DNA of 30,111 nt, taken from contig JAZLDV010000140.1 of the NCBI GenBank assembly GCA_045614925.1, positions 1 to 30,111 on the forward strand, in the 5' to 3' direction. This DNA comes from JAZLDV01 sp045614925 (GTDB lineage: Bacteria; Bacillota_I; Bacilli_A; Erysipelotrichales; Coprobacillaceae). Shown piece by piece: positions 23,489 through 30,111 of this stretch. Position 1 is the stretch's first letter; each line of letters begins with the position of its first letter. A program made the translations under genes and the position numbers. The notes beneath the pieces were generated by a model. That model did not search any database, was not told the origin of the DNA, and saw only the letters and a list, made by a program, of their open reading frames with translations.

Positions 23489-23920
23489 TTAAATTCCGTC
23501 GTCAGTTTCTTCACGAACTACTCTTACGAATTCATATTTCATAACTTGATCTTTACCTGTGCTTAAAGCCATGTCAGTTAACATATCTAAATCTAATCCA
23601 GGAATTTTTCTAGCCATTGAAATTTCAATCATCATTGATAAGTTAGTTCCAGCTACTACGTTTACGTTTCCTCTTGGGAATCCTACTTCTACAGCAGTTT
23701 TGAATGGTGAACCACCAGCGATATCAGAGAATACTAAAATTCCTTCGCAATCTTTTAATTCATCCATTGCTTTTGTTAATTCAGCTGCTAAATCTTCAAC
23801 ACTGAATTCTTGTACGAAATCTACATATTTGTAGTTTTCTTGTGGTCCTGCGATTAAGTTTAAAGATGAAGTTAATCCTGAACCAAAGTTACCATGTCCA
23901 GTTACAATTAAACCGATCAT
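23489..23920 (-). CDS. agaF: PTS mannose/fructose/sorbose-family component IIA
   Basis: 143 residues with the phosphorylation site in GLIVTGHGNFG (H9) and the SDIAGGSPFKTAV segment characteristic of EIIA-Man. It accepts phosphate from HPr-His and passes it to IIB. GGAGG is 8 bases before the ATG. It is the last gene of the PTS operon, separated from IID by the unknown 224-residue gene. The symbol rests on the Aga context; this family also serves mannose, sorbose and other hexosamines. Confidence 0.92.
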   Translation of the reverse strand: MIGLIVTGHGNFGSGLTSSLNLIAGPQENYKYVDFVQEFSVEDLAAELTKAMDELKDCEGILVFSDIAGGSPFKTAVEVGFPRGNVNVVAGTNLSMMIEISMARKIPGLDLDMLTDMALSTGKDQVMKYEFVRVVREETDDGI

Positions 23921-23941
23921 TGTGTTGTCCTCCCTATTTAA

Positions 23942-24616
23942 TTAATTTGTTAGTTTGCTTAAATCCACATCTGGTTCAAGCTCTTTTAATTTAGGTTCAA
24001 TTAAAGGATAATAAACTGAAGATGTATGGAAAACTAATTTTGAATTATAATAATATAAATAAGCATTTTGCTTGTCATTTAATAATTCATATTGTTTAGC
24101 CATTGCAAAGATAATTGCTCCTAAAGAAAAACCATAGTAATCTTTTGTATCCATGATTTTATCCATTTCTTCAATGTATTCAGTCTTATTATTGAAGAAA
24201 ACTTCATAACTCCAGTTACAATATCTTTCTAATTTAATATCATTCATTTCTTTAATTGTATCCAAAACCATTTTAGCATATTTTTGTTCATTCTTCACTA
24301 GAAAAGTGTGAAAATATAGCTCTAAAAATGATTTTTTGTCTTCTGGTTTATAATTCGCATTTAACATATGAGTTAAAAACTTTTCAAATTCAATCATACG
24401 TTTAGTGCGATATAAAACTTTTAATTTATAAAGGTCGCAAACATATTCAGATAAAATCAATTTAATAAATGGCATATTCATTATTGCGTTAATCGCATCT
24501 AAATCTCCTGTATCTGATGTTTTAATTAAACTTTTAAGGTAAAAGTTTTTTAATACACCTGCCACTAACATAACACAAGCAGCTATACAAATAATACCGA
24601 TTGTTATTGGATTCAT
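23942..24616 (-). CDS. Unrecognised membrane-anchored helical protein in the PTS operon
   Basis: 224 residues. One N-terminal membrane helix (ITIGIICIAACVMLVAGVL, about residues 4-22), then a soluble all-helical region of about 195 residues with pairs of helices suggestive of TPR-like repeats (for example SFLELYFHTFLVKNEQKYAKMVLDTI and GAIIFAMAKQYELLNDKQNAYLYY). The short outside end implies a cytosolic body. I recognise no family. GAGGT is about 7 bases before the ATG. It lies between IID and IIA, where sugar PTS operons usually have no extra gene, and follows a hairpin with a T run. Confidence 0.75.
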   Translation of the reverse strand: MNPITIGIICIAACVMLVAGVLKNFYLKSLIKTSDTGDLDAINAIMNMPFIKLILSEYVCDLYKLKVLYRTKRMIEFEKFLTHMLNANYKPEDKKSFLELYFHTFLVKNEQKYAKMVLDTIKEMNDIKLERYCNWSYEVFFNNKTEYIEEMDKIMDTKDYYGFSLGAIIFAMAKQYELLNDKQNAYLYYYNSKLVFHTSSVYYPLIEPKLKELEPDVDLSKLTN

Positions 24617-24637
24617 AATTTTACCTCTTTAATTAAG

Positions 24638-24666
24638 AAAAAAGAGGATATGTAAACATATCCCCT
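24638..24666 (-). terminator. Internal terminator after the PTS IID gene
   Basis: A 10-bp stem (24643-24652 with 24657-24666, one G-U pair), TTTA loop and a T run on the minus strand, between IID and the 224-residue gene. No promoter fits before the next start, so the last two genes depend on read-through. Confidence 0.75.
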
Positions 24667-24692
24667 TATGTTTTGCTTTTAATAATTAATTA

Positions 24693-25595
24693 TTATTCAG
24701 CAGATGGTAATTGGTACCATTCAACTAATGGAGTGTATCCTCCTGGGATTGTAGTTCCATCAGCAGTCATAGCGTTTGAGCTTCCAGCCCAGATTCCAAA
24801 TGCACATCCAACGATACCACATACTAAGATTAATGCGATACATTTTACTGGAGTCCATCCTTTTTTGATTAAGAAGAATAATCCTAAAGTGATGAATAAT
24901 GGAATCATTTTTGGTAAGATACCATCTAATAATGGTTGAACAGCAGTAGTTCCGATATAGAATCTTACTTCAGTTCCACCGTAGTTAGCAATTAAAGCAC
25001 CTACTACGAAGATACCTAAGATTGAAGCTGCATGTGTAAATTCTTTTGCGTTAGCAGTTAACATAGTTACAGCTTTAGTTCCTAAGTTATATGACCAGTG
25101 CATTAAGATATAACGTACTGCGAATTGTACACCGTTGAAGATTGCTAAGAATAAGAATGCACCAGCGATGCTTCCAGTCATAGCGATGTTAGCTGTGATA
25201 CCAGCTGTGATTGGTACTAATGTTAACCAGAAGATAGCATCTCCGATACCACCTAAAGGTCCAGCAGCTGAGATACGTACAGAACGGATTGTAGCGATAT
25301 CAGCTTTGTTTGATTCTAATGATAATACGATACCCATAACGAAAGTTACTAAGAATGGGTGAGTATTGATAAAGTCTAAGTTGTGAGACATAGAAGCTTT
25401 TAAGTCTTCTTTGTTAGTATGGATTTTTGTTAACCCTGGTAACATTCCCCATAACCATCCACAAGCTTGCATTCTTTCATAGTTGAAAGAAGCTTGTAAG
25501 AAGCATGATAACCATACCATTTTGTTTAAAGTTGCGTTATCTAACTTAGCAGCAGGTGTTAAGTCTTGATAAGAAGTTGGTACATTAAATTCCAT
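24693..25595 (-). CDS. agaE: PTS mannose/fructose/sorbose-family component IID
   Basis: 300 residues: a cytosolic N-terminal part with LSCFLQASFNYERMQACGWLWGMLPGL, the conserved IID segment, and MGIVLSLESNKADIATIRSVRISAAGPLGGIGDAIFWLTLVPI, where the SAAGPLGGIGDA motif is diagnostic. Several hydrophobic segments follow in the C-terminal half. Together with IIC it forms the membrane channel. The ATG at 25595 is 8 bases from GGAGG and overlaps the end of the IIC gene by 11 bases; an earlier in-frame start at 25604 overlaps the ribosome site. A terminator follows the stop. Confidence 0.93.
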   Translation of the reverse strand: MEFNVPTSYQDLTPAAKLDNATLNKMVWLSCFLQASFNYERMQACGWLWGMLPGLTKIHTNKEDLKASMSHNLDFINTHPFLVTFVMGIVLSLESNKADIATIRSVRISAAGPLGGIGDAIFWLTLVPITAGITANIAMTGSIAGAFLFLAIFNGVQFAVRYILMHWSYNLGTKAVTMLTANAKEFTHAASILGIFVVGALIANYGGTEVRFYIGTTAVQPLLDGILPKMIPLFITLGLFFLIKKGWTPVKCIALILVCGIVGCAFGIWAGSSNAMTADGTTIPGGYTPLVEWYQLPSAE

Positions 25596-26406
25596 CAGAA
25601 GCACCTCCCATATTTGATCCAGCGTTAGCTTTGATTTTTGAATTTACATTATAGTCATATAATGCTAATGCTACACCGATGAATGCAACTAACATTAAAG
25701 TTGCTCCAGCAGTAGCAGCTAAGTTTTGGAATACTAATGCAGCAGAGAATCCAGCTAATAAGAATCCCCACATATCAGGAGCCATCATAACTTTCATTAA
25801 GATAGCGAAACCTACGAATCTCATTGCACCACCAGCTGCACCTAAACCAGCCATAACCCAAGAGAATTCGAAAGAGAATTTTTGTAAAGTTTCACCTAAA
25901 GCAGATCCACCATATAAACCAGCAACTGCTAATGCTCCGAATAATGTTCCTAAGATAGCCATTGCTAAGTAGTTTAATTTTGCGATACCAGCAACATCAG
26001 CGTTAGCTGCACATTCGTCAGCTTTAGCCATCATACCTGACATGATAGTGAATGTTACTGTTACTGCGTATTGTCCGAATACTGCGAAAGGAATAGCTAA
26101 ACCTAAAGCAGTTCCAACACCTTCAGATGTTGCTTCTAAACCTAATTGTTTTGCGAATACTGTCGCCATGATACCACCTAAGATGGCATTTGGTGGTTGT
26201 GCCCCACCGATTGGCATACTTCCGATTTGTACTAATTGGTATGCACCACCAACTACGATCCCTAATTTTAAGTCACCTAAGATTGCTCCAATTAAAGGAC
26301 AAGTTACGATTGGTTGGTACAATGATTCCAAGAAGTTGAATTGGTCAATACCCATGATGAAACCAACGATGAATACTAACACGGCTTGGATAATTGTTAC
26401 TTCCAT
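25585..26406 (-). CDS. agaW: PTS mannose/fructose/sorbose-family component IIC
   Basis: 273 residues, highly hydrophobic. VFIVGFIMGIDQFNFLESLYQPIVTCPLIGAILGDLKLGIVVGGAYQLVQIGSMPIGGAQPPNAILGGIMAT is the classic IIC-Man N-terminal block with the GGAQPPN sugar-site loop. The remaining helices match the family. A GGAG site lies about 10 bases before the ATG. It is the second gene of the operon, after IIB and overlapping IID. Confidence 0.93.
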   Translation of the reverse strand: MEVTIIQAVLVFIVGFIMGIDQFNFLESLYQPIVTCPLIGAILGDLKLGIVVGGAYQLVQIGSMPIGGAQPPNAILGGIMATVFAKQLGLEATSEGVGTALGLAIPFAVFGQYAVTVTFTIMSGMMAKADECAANADVAGIAKLNYLAMAILGTLFGALAVAGLYGGSALGETLQKFSFEFSWVMAGLGAAGGAMRFVGFAILMKVMMAPDMWGFLLAGFSAALVFQNLAATAGATLMLVAFIGVALALYDYNVNSKIKANAGSNMGGASDGI

Positions 26407-26440
26407 TTTTTATTTTCTCCTCTCTAATTTTTTTGAAAAA

Positions 26441-26917
26441 TTATTTCCATAATTTTTCGATACTTTCTACTGGTGTATCTGGAACACGTTTAATTTCCAA
26501 TTCAACACCTAAGTCTTGTAATTTTCTGAATGCTGCTACATCGTCATCGTTCACTGCAACAGAAGTTGCTACTTGGCGTTTTCCTTCAGCCATATGCATG
26601 TTACCAATGTTTACTTTTTTAATTGGTACCCCACCTTCAACAAGTCTTAATACGTCTTGAGGTGTTTCGCAAATGATCGCAATGTGTTGGGCAGCTGATG
26701 CTTTATGGATAATTTCACATGTCTTTGCAATAGTAAAGAAACGTGTTTGCGCATAAGCAGGAGCAGCCATGTTCATTAGACCTTGGCGGAATTCATCTCC
26801 AGCAACTGCATCGTTAGCTACTAATAATAAGTTTGCACCTACTACACCGCACCATTGAGTTGCTACTTGTCCGTGAATTAAACGATTGTCAATTCTTGTC
26901 AAACGAATATCAGGCAT
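26441..26917 (-). CDS. agaV: PTS mannose/fructose/sorbose-family component IIB
   Basis: 158 residues. DIRLTRIDNRLIHGQVATQW holds the phosphorylated His (H15). The VANDAVAGDEFRQGLMNMAAPA segment and PIKKVNIGNMHMAEGKRQVATSVAVNDDDVAAFRKL are typical of EIIB-Man proteins of the AgaV/ManL type. I choose the ATG at 26917, 8 bases from GGAGG. The frame is open 18 codons further up, but that part contains the leader hairpin and lacks a ribosome site. First gene of the PTS operon, with the AraC-type repeats upstream. Confidence 0.92.
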   Translation of the reverse strand: MPDIRLTRIDNRLIHGQVATQWCGVVGANLLLVANDAVAGDEFRQGLMNMAAPAYAQTRFFTIAKTCEIIHKASAAQHIAIICETPQDVLRLVEGGVPIKKVNIGNMHMAEGKRQVATSVAVNDDDVAAFRKLQDLGVELEIKRVPDTPVESIEKLWK

Positions 26918-26956
26918 CTTCAAGTCCTCCCTTCTGTTAAAGTTATAATGTACAGC

Positions 26957-26987
26957 CTCAACCGCTTTCATTTTGCATTATGAAAGC
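26957..26987 (-). promoter_or_regulatory. Leader hairpin and partial cre site upstream of the PTS operon
   Basis: GCTTTCAT (26964-26971) and ATGAAAGC (26980-26987) form a perfect 8-bp stem. The minus strand TGAAAGCGGTTGAG (26957-26970) matches about 11 of 14 positions of a catabolite-responsive element, which would fit CcpA control of a sugar operon. Confidence 0.4.
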
Positions 26988-27011
26988 AAGCCGACCTTAA
27001 ATTACACATAT

Positions 27012-27077
27012 ATTTTACCAATCATTAGATAATTAGTATTTACACTTTTTATTAGTTTTGTTGTACTTTTGAATAAA
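27012..27077 (-). promoter_or_regulatory. PTS operon promoter with paired AraC-type repeats
   Basis: On the minus strand: TTTATTCAAAAGTACAA (27061-27077), then ACTAATAAAAAGTGTAA (27040-27056) 21 bases on, then an extended -10 TGG-TAAAAT (hexamer 27012-27017) with no good -35. The repeats match those upstream of the AraC gene (16 of 17 and 13 of 17 bases). Confidence 0.6.
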
Positions 27078-27185
27078 AAGTGGTCAAATTTATGATAAAA
27101 TACCATACTTTTTAACACTATTTACACATTTCAACAAATCTTCTCATTTTTCTATATATAACATTGCAATATTTGACGCCACTCT

Positions 27186-27560
27186 TTAGTTTTCTACATA
27201 TTTCTTACACCCTATTCTATACTTCATTTTTGCATTAAAATAGTGAATATAAAGATTTGAAACGCTTTCATTGACATAAATTGTTATATTCTCTACTTTC
27301 TGATTCATTACTTCAAAGAATATATATTCATCTATATCTATGCCAGATAGTACTACAATATGTTCATCTGATATATCATTTCGATGATTATAATAATACT
27401 CAATATACATAAATTTAACTGTTTTGTTCATTTTATGACAAACAAACTCTATTTCATCTCTTTTTCCTAATATCACTTCATCAATAAAAGGTACTTCTCC
27501 ATAAACTCTTTTGACTTCTTCAATAATATCTTCTTTCGTTTTCAATATCTTATATTTCAT
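27186..27560 (-). CDS. Unrecognised 124-residue protein
   Basis: A soluble alpha/beta protein without membrane segment. The first half has KTKEDIIEEVKRVYGEVPFIDEVILGKRDEIEF, the second a run of beta strands with aromatic residues (EYIFFEVMNQKVENITIYV, SNLYIHYFNAKMKYRIG). I recognise no family. GAGGGA precedes the ATG by about 6 bases. It stands alone between the PTS regulatory region and the tRNA gene, with no visible operon partner. Confidence 0.65.
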   Translation of the reverse strand: MKYKILKTKEDIIEEVKRVYGEVPFIDEVILGKRDEIEFVCHKMNKTVKFMYIEYYYNHRNDISDEHIVVLSGIDIDEYIFFEVMNQKVENITIYVNESVSNLYIHYFNAKMKYRIGCKKYVEN

Positions 27561-27632
27561 AAATGATCCCTCTTTTCATATCATATATTAACATACTATC
27601 ATATTTATAGAACAATGTGCCATCTAATATTA

Positions 27633-27661
27633 TTGAATCATTATTTCTTAAATGATAAAAT
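27633..27661 (+). promoter_or_regulatory. Promoter of the tRNA-Arg gene
   Basis: -35 TTGAAT (27633-27638), 17-base spacer, -10 TAAAAT (27656-27661), about 8 bases before the expected transcript start. Confidence 0.65.
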
Positions 27662-27675
27662 AACTATATAAATAT

Positions 27676-27752
27676 GTCCACGTAGCACAGCTGGATAATG
27701 CAGCTGCCTCCTAAGCAGCAGATCGGGTGTTCGAATCACCTCGTGGATGCCA
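27676..27752 (+). tRNA. tRNA-Arg(CCU)
   Basis: A 77-base cloverleaf: acceptor arms GTCCACG / CGTGGAT, D arm with AGCTGGATAATGCAGCT, anticodon stem CTGC/GCAG around the loop CTCCTAA (anticodon CCT), T arm GGGTG-TTCGAAT-CACC, discriminator G and an encoded CCA end. It reads the rare AGG codon. Confidence 0.95.
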
Positions 27753-27760
27753 TAAAAATA

Positions 27761-27795
27761 AAAAAACCAATCATTACGATTGGTTTTTCTTTTTT
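27761..27795. terminator. Terminator after tRNA-Arg, also usable from the minus strand
   Basis: Stem AACCAATC / GATTGGTT extended by A and T runs, followed on the + strand by a long T tract; it also lies directly behind the stop of the FAD oxidoreductase gene. Confidence 0.9.
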
Positions 27796-29165
27796 TATTG
27801 TTTTTCTACGATTTTTCTAGCTACATGAACACCACTTGCAGATGCATGAGATAATGAGTGAGTCACTCCACTTCCATCTCCAATAATATATAATCCTTTA
27901 TGTTCACTTTCTAAGTTTTCATCTACTTCTACTTCCATATTATAGAATTTAACTTCTACACCATATAATAAAGTATCATCATTTGCTGTTCCTGGTGCAA
28001 TTTTATCTAATGCATAAATCATTTCAATAATACCATCTAAAATTCTCTTTGGTAAAACTAAGCTTAAGTCACCTGGAGTTGCAGCTAAAGTTGGGCGTAC
28101 TAACCCTTCTTCAATACGACTATCAGTACTACGACGACCACGTACTAAATCACCGAATCTTTGAACAATAACTCCTCCACCTAACATATTAGATAATCTT
28201 GCAATACTTTCACCATACCCATTACTATCTTTAAATGGTTCAGAAAAATGTTTAGATACTAATAATGCAAAGTTTGTATTTTCTGTATGTTTAGAAGGAT
28301 CATCATAACTATGTCCATTTACAGTTACAATACCATTTGTATTTTCATTAACAACTGCTCCATAAGGATTCATACAGAATGTACGCACGTTGTCTTCAAA
28401 TTTTTCTGTACGATATACAATTTTACTTTCATATAATTCATCAGTTAAATGTGAGAAAATAACTGCAGGAATTTCTACTCTGACACCTAAATCTACACGA
28501 TTTGATTTAGTTGATAATTTTAAGTCTTTACTTACTTTTTCCATCCATTTGCTTCCAATTCTTCCTACTGAAACAATACATTGTTCACAGCTATAAGATT
28601 CTTTAGCAGTATGGATAATATATGTATCTTCTTTCTTTTCTACTGTTTCAACTGGAGTATCGAAGTAGAAATCAACTTTATCTTTTAAATGATTATATAA
28701 ATTTTCTAATACAACATAGTTAACATCTGTTCCTAAGTGACGTACAGATGCACTTAATAATTTTAATTTATTTTGAATACAGATTTTATCAAATTTTGAC
28801 CCAGCTGTAGAATACATTTTAGTTCCTTCTCCACCATAAGCCATATTAATTTCATCAACATAGTTCATTAATTCAATTGCTTTTGCTTTCCCAATATATT
28901 CATATAATGTTCCACCAAAATCATTTGTAATATTATATTTACCATCAGAGAATGCTCCTGCTCCTCCAAATCCACTCATAATAGAACAACTTTTACATTT
29001 AATACAAGATTTTACTTTATCTCCATCAATAGGACATTTTCTTTTCTCTAAAGCATGTCCTGCTTCAAATACAGCAATTTTCATTCCTTGATTCAATTTT
29101 ACTAACTCATAAGCAGCAAAAATCCCACCAGGACCTGCACCAATAATAATAACATCGTAATTCAT
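27795..29165 (-). CDS. FAD-dependent dehydrogenase (COG2509-like)
   Basis: 456 residues. The N-terminal Rossmann motif DVIIIGAGPGGIFAAYEL (G9-x-G11-x2-G14) binds FAD. A cysteine cluster follows at about residues 44-61 (CPIDGDKVKSCIKCKSC) before GFGGAGAFSDGKYN, the characteristic block of the COG2509 uncharacterised FAD-dependent dehydrogenases. The C-terminal GLYIIGDGSGVTHSLSHASASG closes the FAD site. The cysteines could bind a metal or iron-sulfur cluster; physiological substrate and partner are unknown. GGAG lies 7 bases before the ATG. Monocistronic with its own promoter. Confidence 0.88.
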   Translation of the reverse strand: MNYDVIIIGAGPGGIFAAYELVKLNQGMKIAVFEAGHALEKRKCPIDGDKVKSCIKCKSCSIMSGFGGAGAFSDGKYNITNDFGGTLYEYIGKAKAIELMNYVDEINMAYGGEGTKMYSTAGSKFDKICIQNKLKLLSASVRHLGTDVNYVVLENLYNHLKDKVDFYFDTPVETVEKKEDTYIIHTAKESYSCEQCIVSVGRIGSKWMEKVSKDLKLSTKSNRVDLGVRVEIPAVIFSHLTDELYESKIVYRTEKFEDNVRTFCMNPYGAVVNENTNGIVTVNGHSYDDPSKHTENTNFALLVSKHFSEPFKDSNGYGESIARLSNMLGGGVIVQRFGDLVRGRRSTDSRIEEGLVRPTLAATPGDLSLVLPKRILDGIIEMIYALDKIAPGTANDDTLLYGVEVKFYNMEVEVDENLESEHKGLYIIGDGSGVTHSLSHASASGVHVARKIVEKQ

Positions 29166-29217
29166 ATAGTTTCTCCTTTTATATAATCTTATTTGGTTTT
29201 AAGCCCAAACCTTTAAT

Positions 29218-29246
29218 ACTATATTACAACACATATCAAGTTTCAA
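29218..29246 (-). promoter_or_regulatory. Promoter of the FAD-dependent dehydrogenase gene
   Basis: Minus-strand -35 TTGAAA (29241-29246), 17-base spacer, -10 TATAGT (29218-29223). Confidence 0.7.
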
Positions 29247-29279
29247 CAATAGATTTTAAAAAATTGAAAAAGGAAATAT

Positions 29280-29837
29280 TTACTTGTTATTTTTTATATA
29301 ACTTTTACACAATTCATACATTGGATCATTATATGCTATCACTTCAAAATATAATGTTTCCTTTGATGTATTATCATATCTATCAGTCACATACAAATCT
29401 AAGTGATAATCACCTGGCTGATATATATCTATAAAACCATCTATCTGATATTCTAACTCATCTATATCATTTACATTATCACTTATATCAATATAATCAA
29501 AAATATTATATTCATGCCCTTGAGGAATTAATGCCTCTATTTGAGAAATCTTAGGCGCTTCATTATCAGCAACAACAAATTCATAATATTCTTCTCGTTT
29601 TCTATTGTTTTCAGTTACAGTCAATCTAATACTAAGAGGACCCGTTTTATCAGGCACAAGCCAATATTCATCCATTTTCATATAAACATTCTTGTCTCTA
29701 GAAACAAAAAGATCATAAACATCATATGCTGTCCCTACATTTAATGTTTCTGTTACTCTATAAACAGATTTCTTATCATAACCAACTAAACACACAAAAC
29801 CTAACATGACAATTAAAACAAAAAATAATTTCTTCAT
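29280..29837 (-). CDS. Exported protein with Ig-like (DUF5011-type) domain
   Basis: 185 residues. An N-terminal signal segment (MKKLFFVLIVMLGFVCLVG) is followed by YDKK; the sequence looks like a lipobox LVG-C-DKK with Tyr (TAT) in place of Cys (TGT), so the protein may be secreted or remain membrane-anchored rather than lipidated. A beta-rich region follows, with DNEAPKISQ, IFDYIDISDN and PGDYHLDLYVTDRYDN, the pattern of bacterial Ig-like DUF5011 domains. It probably acts at the cell surface. The ribosome site before the ATG is weak (GTGTGA), but a near-consensus promoter lies upstream. Confidence 0.75.
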   Translation of the reverse strand: MKKLFFVLIVMLGFVCLVGYDKKSVYRVTETLNVGTAYDVYDLFVSRDKNVYMKMDEYWLVPDKTGPLSIRLTVTENNRKREEYYEFVVADNEAPKISQIEALIPQGHEYNIFDYIDISDNVNDIDELEYQIDGFIDIYQPGDYHLDLYVTDRYDNTSKETLYFEVIAYNDPMYELCKSYIKNNK

Positions 29838-29894
29838 ACAATCACACTTTCTATCCTCACAACAATTTATAACACTTAAAAAGAGGAATATTTA

Positions 29895-29923
29895 ATCATA
29901 CTCTTCAATTATATATTTGTCAA
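29895..29923 (-). promoter_or_regulatory. Promoter of the Ig-like protein gene
   Basis: Minus-strand -35 TTGACA (29918-29923), 17-base spacer, -10 TATGAT (29895-29900). The leader is about 50 bases. Confidence 0.75.
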
Positions 29924-29963
29924 TATCATCCAGGGTTTATATAAGACTCGTTTAAACAGACAT

Positions 29964-29995
29964 AAAAAAAGAAGCAGGATTTCCTGCTTCTTTTT
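29964..29995 (-). terminator. Terminator of the cell-wall-binding protein gene
   Basis: Stem GAAGCAGG / CCTGCTTC (29971-29978, 29983-29990) extended by A/T pairs, followed by a T run on the minus strand, just after the stop at 29997. Confidence 0.9.
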
Positions 29996-29996
29996 A

Positions 29997-30111
29997 TTAT
30001 CCTAACCAAGCTCCGTTAGAATTGAATTTTTGTACTTTACCATCAATAGTTACAGTTCCTGTTACCATTGCACCTTTAGAGTTGAAATAGTACCAAGTAT
30101 TGTTGATTTTT
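29997..30111 (-). CDS. Protein with cell-wall-binding (choline-binding-like) repeats, C-terminus only
   Basis: Only the last 38 residues are in the window; the start lies beyond the right edge. They contain NTWYYFNSKGAMVTGTVTIDG and a final KVQKFNSNGAWLG before TAA. The WYYFNSKGAMVTG pattern is the 20-residue aromatic repeat of choline- and glucan-binding surface proteins, which attach to cell-wall polymers without covalent linkage. The N-terminal function cannot be seen. The codon choice and Asn/Gly-rich repeats differ from the neighbouring cytosolic genes, as usual for surface repeats. Confidence 0.8.
   Translation of the reverse strand, partial: KINNTWYYFNSKGAMVTGTVTIDGKVQKFNSNGAWLG

Noticed and set aside
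26042..26452. 136-codon plus-strand frame opposite PTS IIC (and similar frames opposite IID and YitT).
   Set aside because: Its composition is that of a complementary shadow of a hydrophobic protein, with no ribosome site and no recognisable motif.
26918..26971. 18-codon N-terminal extension of PTS IIB.
   Set aside because: It includes the leader hairpin, lacks a ribosome site, and the family starts at the MPDIRLTRIDNRLIHG segment.
26961..27005. Sigma-54 promoter upstream of the PTS operon (often seen with LevR-controlled mannose PTS).
   Set aside because: The GG and GC elements do not have the required 10-base spacing, and no LevR-type activator is in the window.
27250..27270. cre-like TTGAAACGCTTTCA inside the 124-residue gene.
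   Set aside because: The half-sites are one base too close for the usual cre form, and it lies within coding sequence far from the PTS promoter.

Overview
The window is AT-rich, with short intergenic gaps, strong AGGAGG-type ribosome binding sites and many sigma-A-like promoters. It carries UPF0154 (YneF), YajC, a RibU-type ECF substrate-binding protein behind an FMN riboswitch, a DUF1836 regulator and a mannose-family PTS. This fits a low-GC Firmicute, probably a gut Erysipelotrichales/Coprobacillaceae-like organism; the taxonomic call is inference. No IS element, prophage or CRISPR array was seen.

Layout. 1-1532 (-): a methyltransferase, a MazG-like pyrophosphohydrolase and the start of a DUF5714-like protein, probably one transcript. 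1713-4145 (-): DAHP synthase and a purine permease, each with its own promoter and terminator. 4230-5919 (-): a tight operon of a PHP phosphoesterase, a small HAD protein and an unknown protein, divergent from an unrecognised 446-aa protein (6031-7371, +). 7448-7972 (+): a permuted papain-like protein. 7988-9254 (-): FMN riboswitch, ribU and a coupled GNAT gene. 9337-9627 (-): a gene-free stretch with two related small-RNA-like units, each with its own promoter and terminator, the most novel-looking signal here. 9686-11252: a YitT-family membrane protein and a divergent Crp/Fnr regulator around a long perfect palindrome. 11256-13855: a small unknown gene, an SDR and a DegV protein (-), divergent from a DUF1836 regulator (+) that looks leaderless. 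13875-17023: a methyltransferase, an AraC regulator, an ASCH protein, yneF and yajC.

17144-26917 is an amino-sugar catabolism region matching the N-acetylgalactosamine (Aga) pathway. A mannose-family PTS (IIB, IIC, IID, IIA) would import and phosphorylate the sugar, a NagA/AgaA deacetylase removes acetate, an AgaS-type isomerase/deaminase gives tagatose-6-phosphate, and a GatY/KbaY aldolase with its GatZ/KbaZ partner cleaves tagatose-1,6-bisphosphate. No PfkB/LacC-type tagatose-6-phosphate kinase is seen in the window. Two unrecognised membrane proteins sit inside this region, one overlapping nagA and one between IID and IIA. Paired direct repeats upstream of the AraC gene (14.7 kb) recur upstream of the PTS operon (27.05 kb), so the AraC protein is a candidate regulator of this pathway.

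27186-30111: a small unknown gene, tRNA-Arg(CCU), a COG2509-like FAD-dependent dehydrogenase, an exported Ig-like protein with a degenerate lipobox, and the C-terminus of a protein with cell-wall-binding repeats that runs off the right edge. Family names come from recognising motifs by eye; no database search was run. Many starts were moved to the ATG best spaced from a Shine-Dalgarno sequence.
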